Program-made: the position numbers and the translations under genes
Origin: Pseudomonadota bacterium
GTDB lineage: Bacteria > Pseudomonadota > Alphaproteobacteria > Sphingomonadales > Sphingomonadaceae
Length of the DNA: 14,697 nucleotides
Direction: 5' to 3'
NCBI GenBank assembly: GCA_029781465.1
Contig: JAKOWQ010000401.1
Location: forward strand, 1 to 14,697
Notes under the pieces: model-generated
Database searches by the model: none
What the model was told of the DNA's origin: nothing
Seen by the model: only the letters and a program-made list of their open reading frames with translations
Shown here: in pieces, positions 14,162 to 14,697 of the stretch
Numbering within the stretch: the stretch's first letter is position 1
Layout of the letters: each line of letters begins with the position of its first letter

Positions 14162-14697
14162 TCAGATCGTGATGCAGAGGTATTTCATCTCGACATATTC
14201 GTCGATTCCGTACTTCGATCCTTCGCGTCCCAGCCCCGATTGCTTGACCCCGCCGAAGGGGGCGACCTCGGTGCTGAGGATGCCCGAGTTGATGCAGACC
14301 ATCCCGCTCTCGATCGCCTCCGCCACCCGCCAGACCCGGCTGAGGTTGGTCGAATAGAAATAGCTCGCCAGCCCGAACTCGGTGTCGTTGGCCATGGCGA
14401 TGGCCTGTTCCTCGGTCTCGAAGCGGACCACCGGGGCGAGCGGGCCGAAGGTTTCCTCACGCGCCACCAGCATGTCCTGGGTCACGTTGGCGAGGACGGT
14501 GGGTTCGAAGAAGGTTCCGCCCAGCGCGTGGGGCTTGCCCCCGGCGAGCAGGGTGGCGCCCTTGGCCAGCGCGTCGGCGACGTGTTCCTCGACCTTGGCG
14601 ACCGCATTGGCGTCGATCAGTGGGCCTTGCTCGGTCCCCGCCTCAAGCCCGTTGCCGACCTTGAGCGCGCTGGCCGCGGCGGACAGCTTGCTCACGA
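14162..14697 (-). CDS. gabD: NAD(P)-dependent succinate-semialdehyde dehydrogenase, C-terminal part (partial)
   Basis: Oxidises succinate semialdehyde to succinate, the final step of the GABA shunt. About 177 C-terminal residues are in the window; the gene continues past the right edge, so the catalytic Cys and Glu are not visible. The segments VGNGLEAGTEQGPLID, REETFGPLAPVVRF, ANDTEFGLASYFYSTNLSRV, INSGILSTEVAPFGGVK and SGLGREGSKYGIDEYVEMKY closely match GabD-type enzymes over general aldehyde dehydrogenases. The apparent start codon near 14695 is internal. The gene converges on the RND gene with no intergenic base: the two stop codons form TGATCA at 14159-14164. No terminator hairpin is seen at this junction. 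Confidence 0.92.
   Translation of the reverse strand, partial: VSKLSAAASALKVGNGLEAGTEQGPLIDANAVAKVEEHVADALAKGATLLAGGKPHALGGTFFEPTVLANVTQDMLVAREETFGPLAPVVRFETEEQAIAMANDTEFGLASYFYSTNLSRVWRVAEAIESGMVCINSGILSTEVAPFGGVKQSGLGREGSKYGIDEYVEMKYLCITI

Overview
The window is 14.7 kb of GC-rich, densely packed chromosomal DNA. Gene content, the small DUF1674 protein and the protein sequence style suggest an alphaproteobacterium, most likely a sphingomonad (Sphingomonadales). That placement is inferred from family resemblance, not from a marker gene. No insertion sequence, phage gene, CRISPR array or origin was seen, and base composition looks even throughout.

Positions 1-4889 run mostly rightward. They hold the 3' end of a xanthine-dehydrogenase-type molybdenum hydroxylase large subunit, ferrochelatase (hemH) coupled to it by a TGATG overlap, a 55-residue DUF1674/SDHAF4-like gene on the minus strand, an RsmB-type rRNA cytosine methyltransferase, and an exported Ntn-hydrolase of the penicillin acylase family. 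Next come msrA (minus strand), then aguB (N-carbamoylputrescine amidase) and folK on the plus strand, followed by tRNA-Lys(TTT).

The most distinctive region is 6973-14161. A leftward set (sulfide:quinone oxidoreductase, a DUF2892 two-helix membrane protein, a TolC-family outer membrane channel) is divergent from a rightward pair (a lipoprotein membrane-fusion protein and an RND pump). All three parts of a tripartite efflux pump are present, but the outer-membrane part is in the sulfide-oxidation transcript. The 181-bp gap between the two arms carries two predicted promoters that face each other and overlap almost completely. This fits a single regulated unit in which quinone-linked sulfide or sulfane-sulfur oxidation is paired with export of a product or toxicant. 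The substrate and the functional link are inference.

The window ends in the C-terminal part of a minus-strand GabD-type succinate-semialdehyde dehydrogenase, whose stop codon abuts the RND stop codon. The remaining genes are housekeeping: heme, folate, polyamine, rRNA modification, oxidative protein repair and succinate dehydrogenase assembly.
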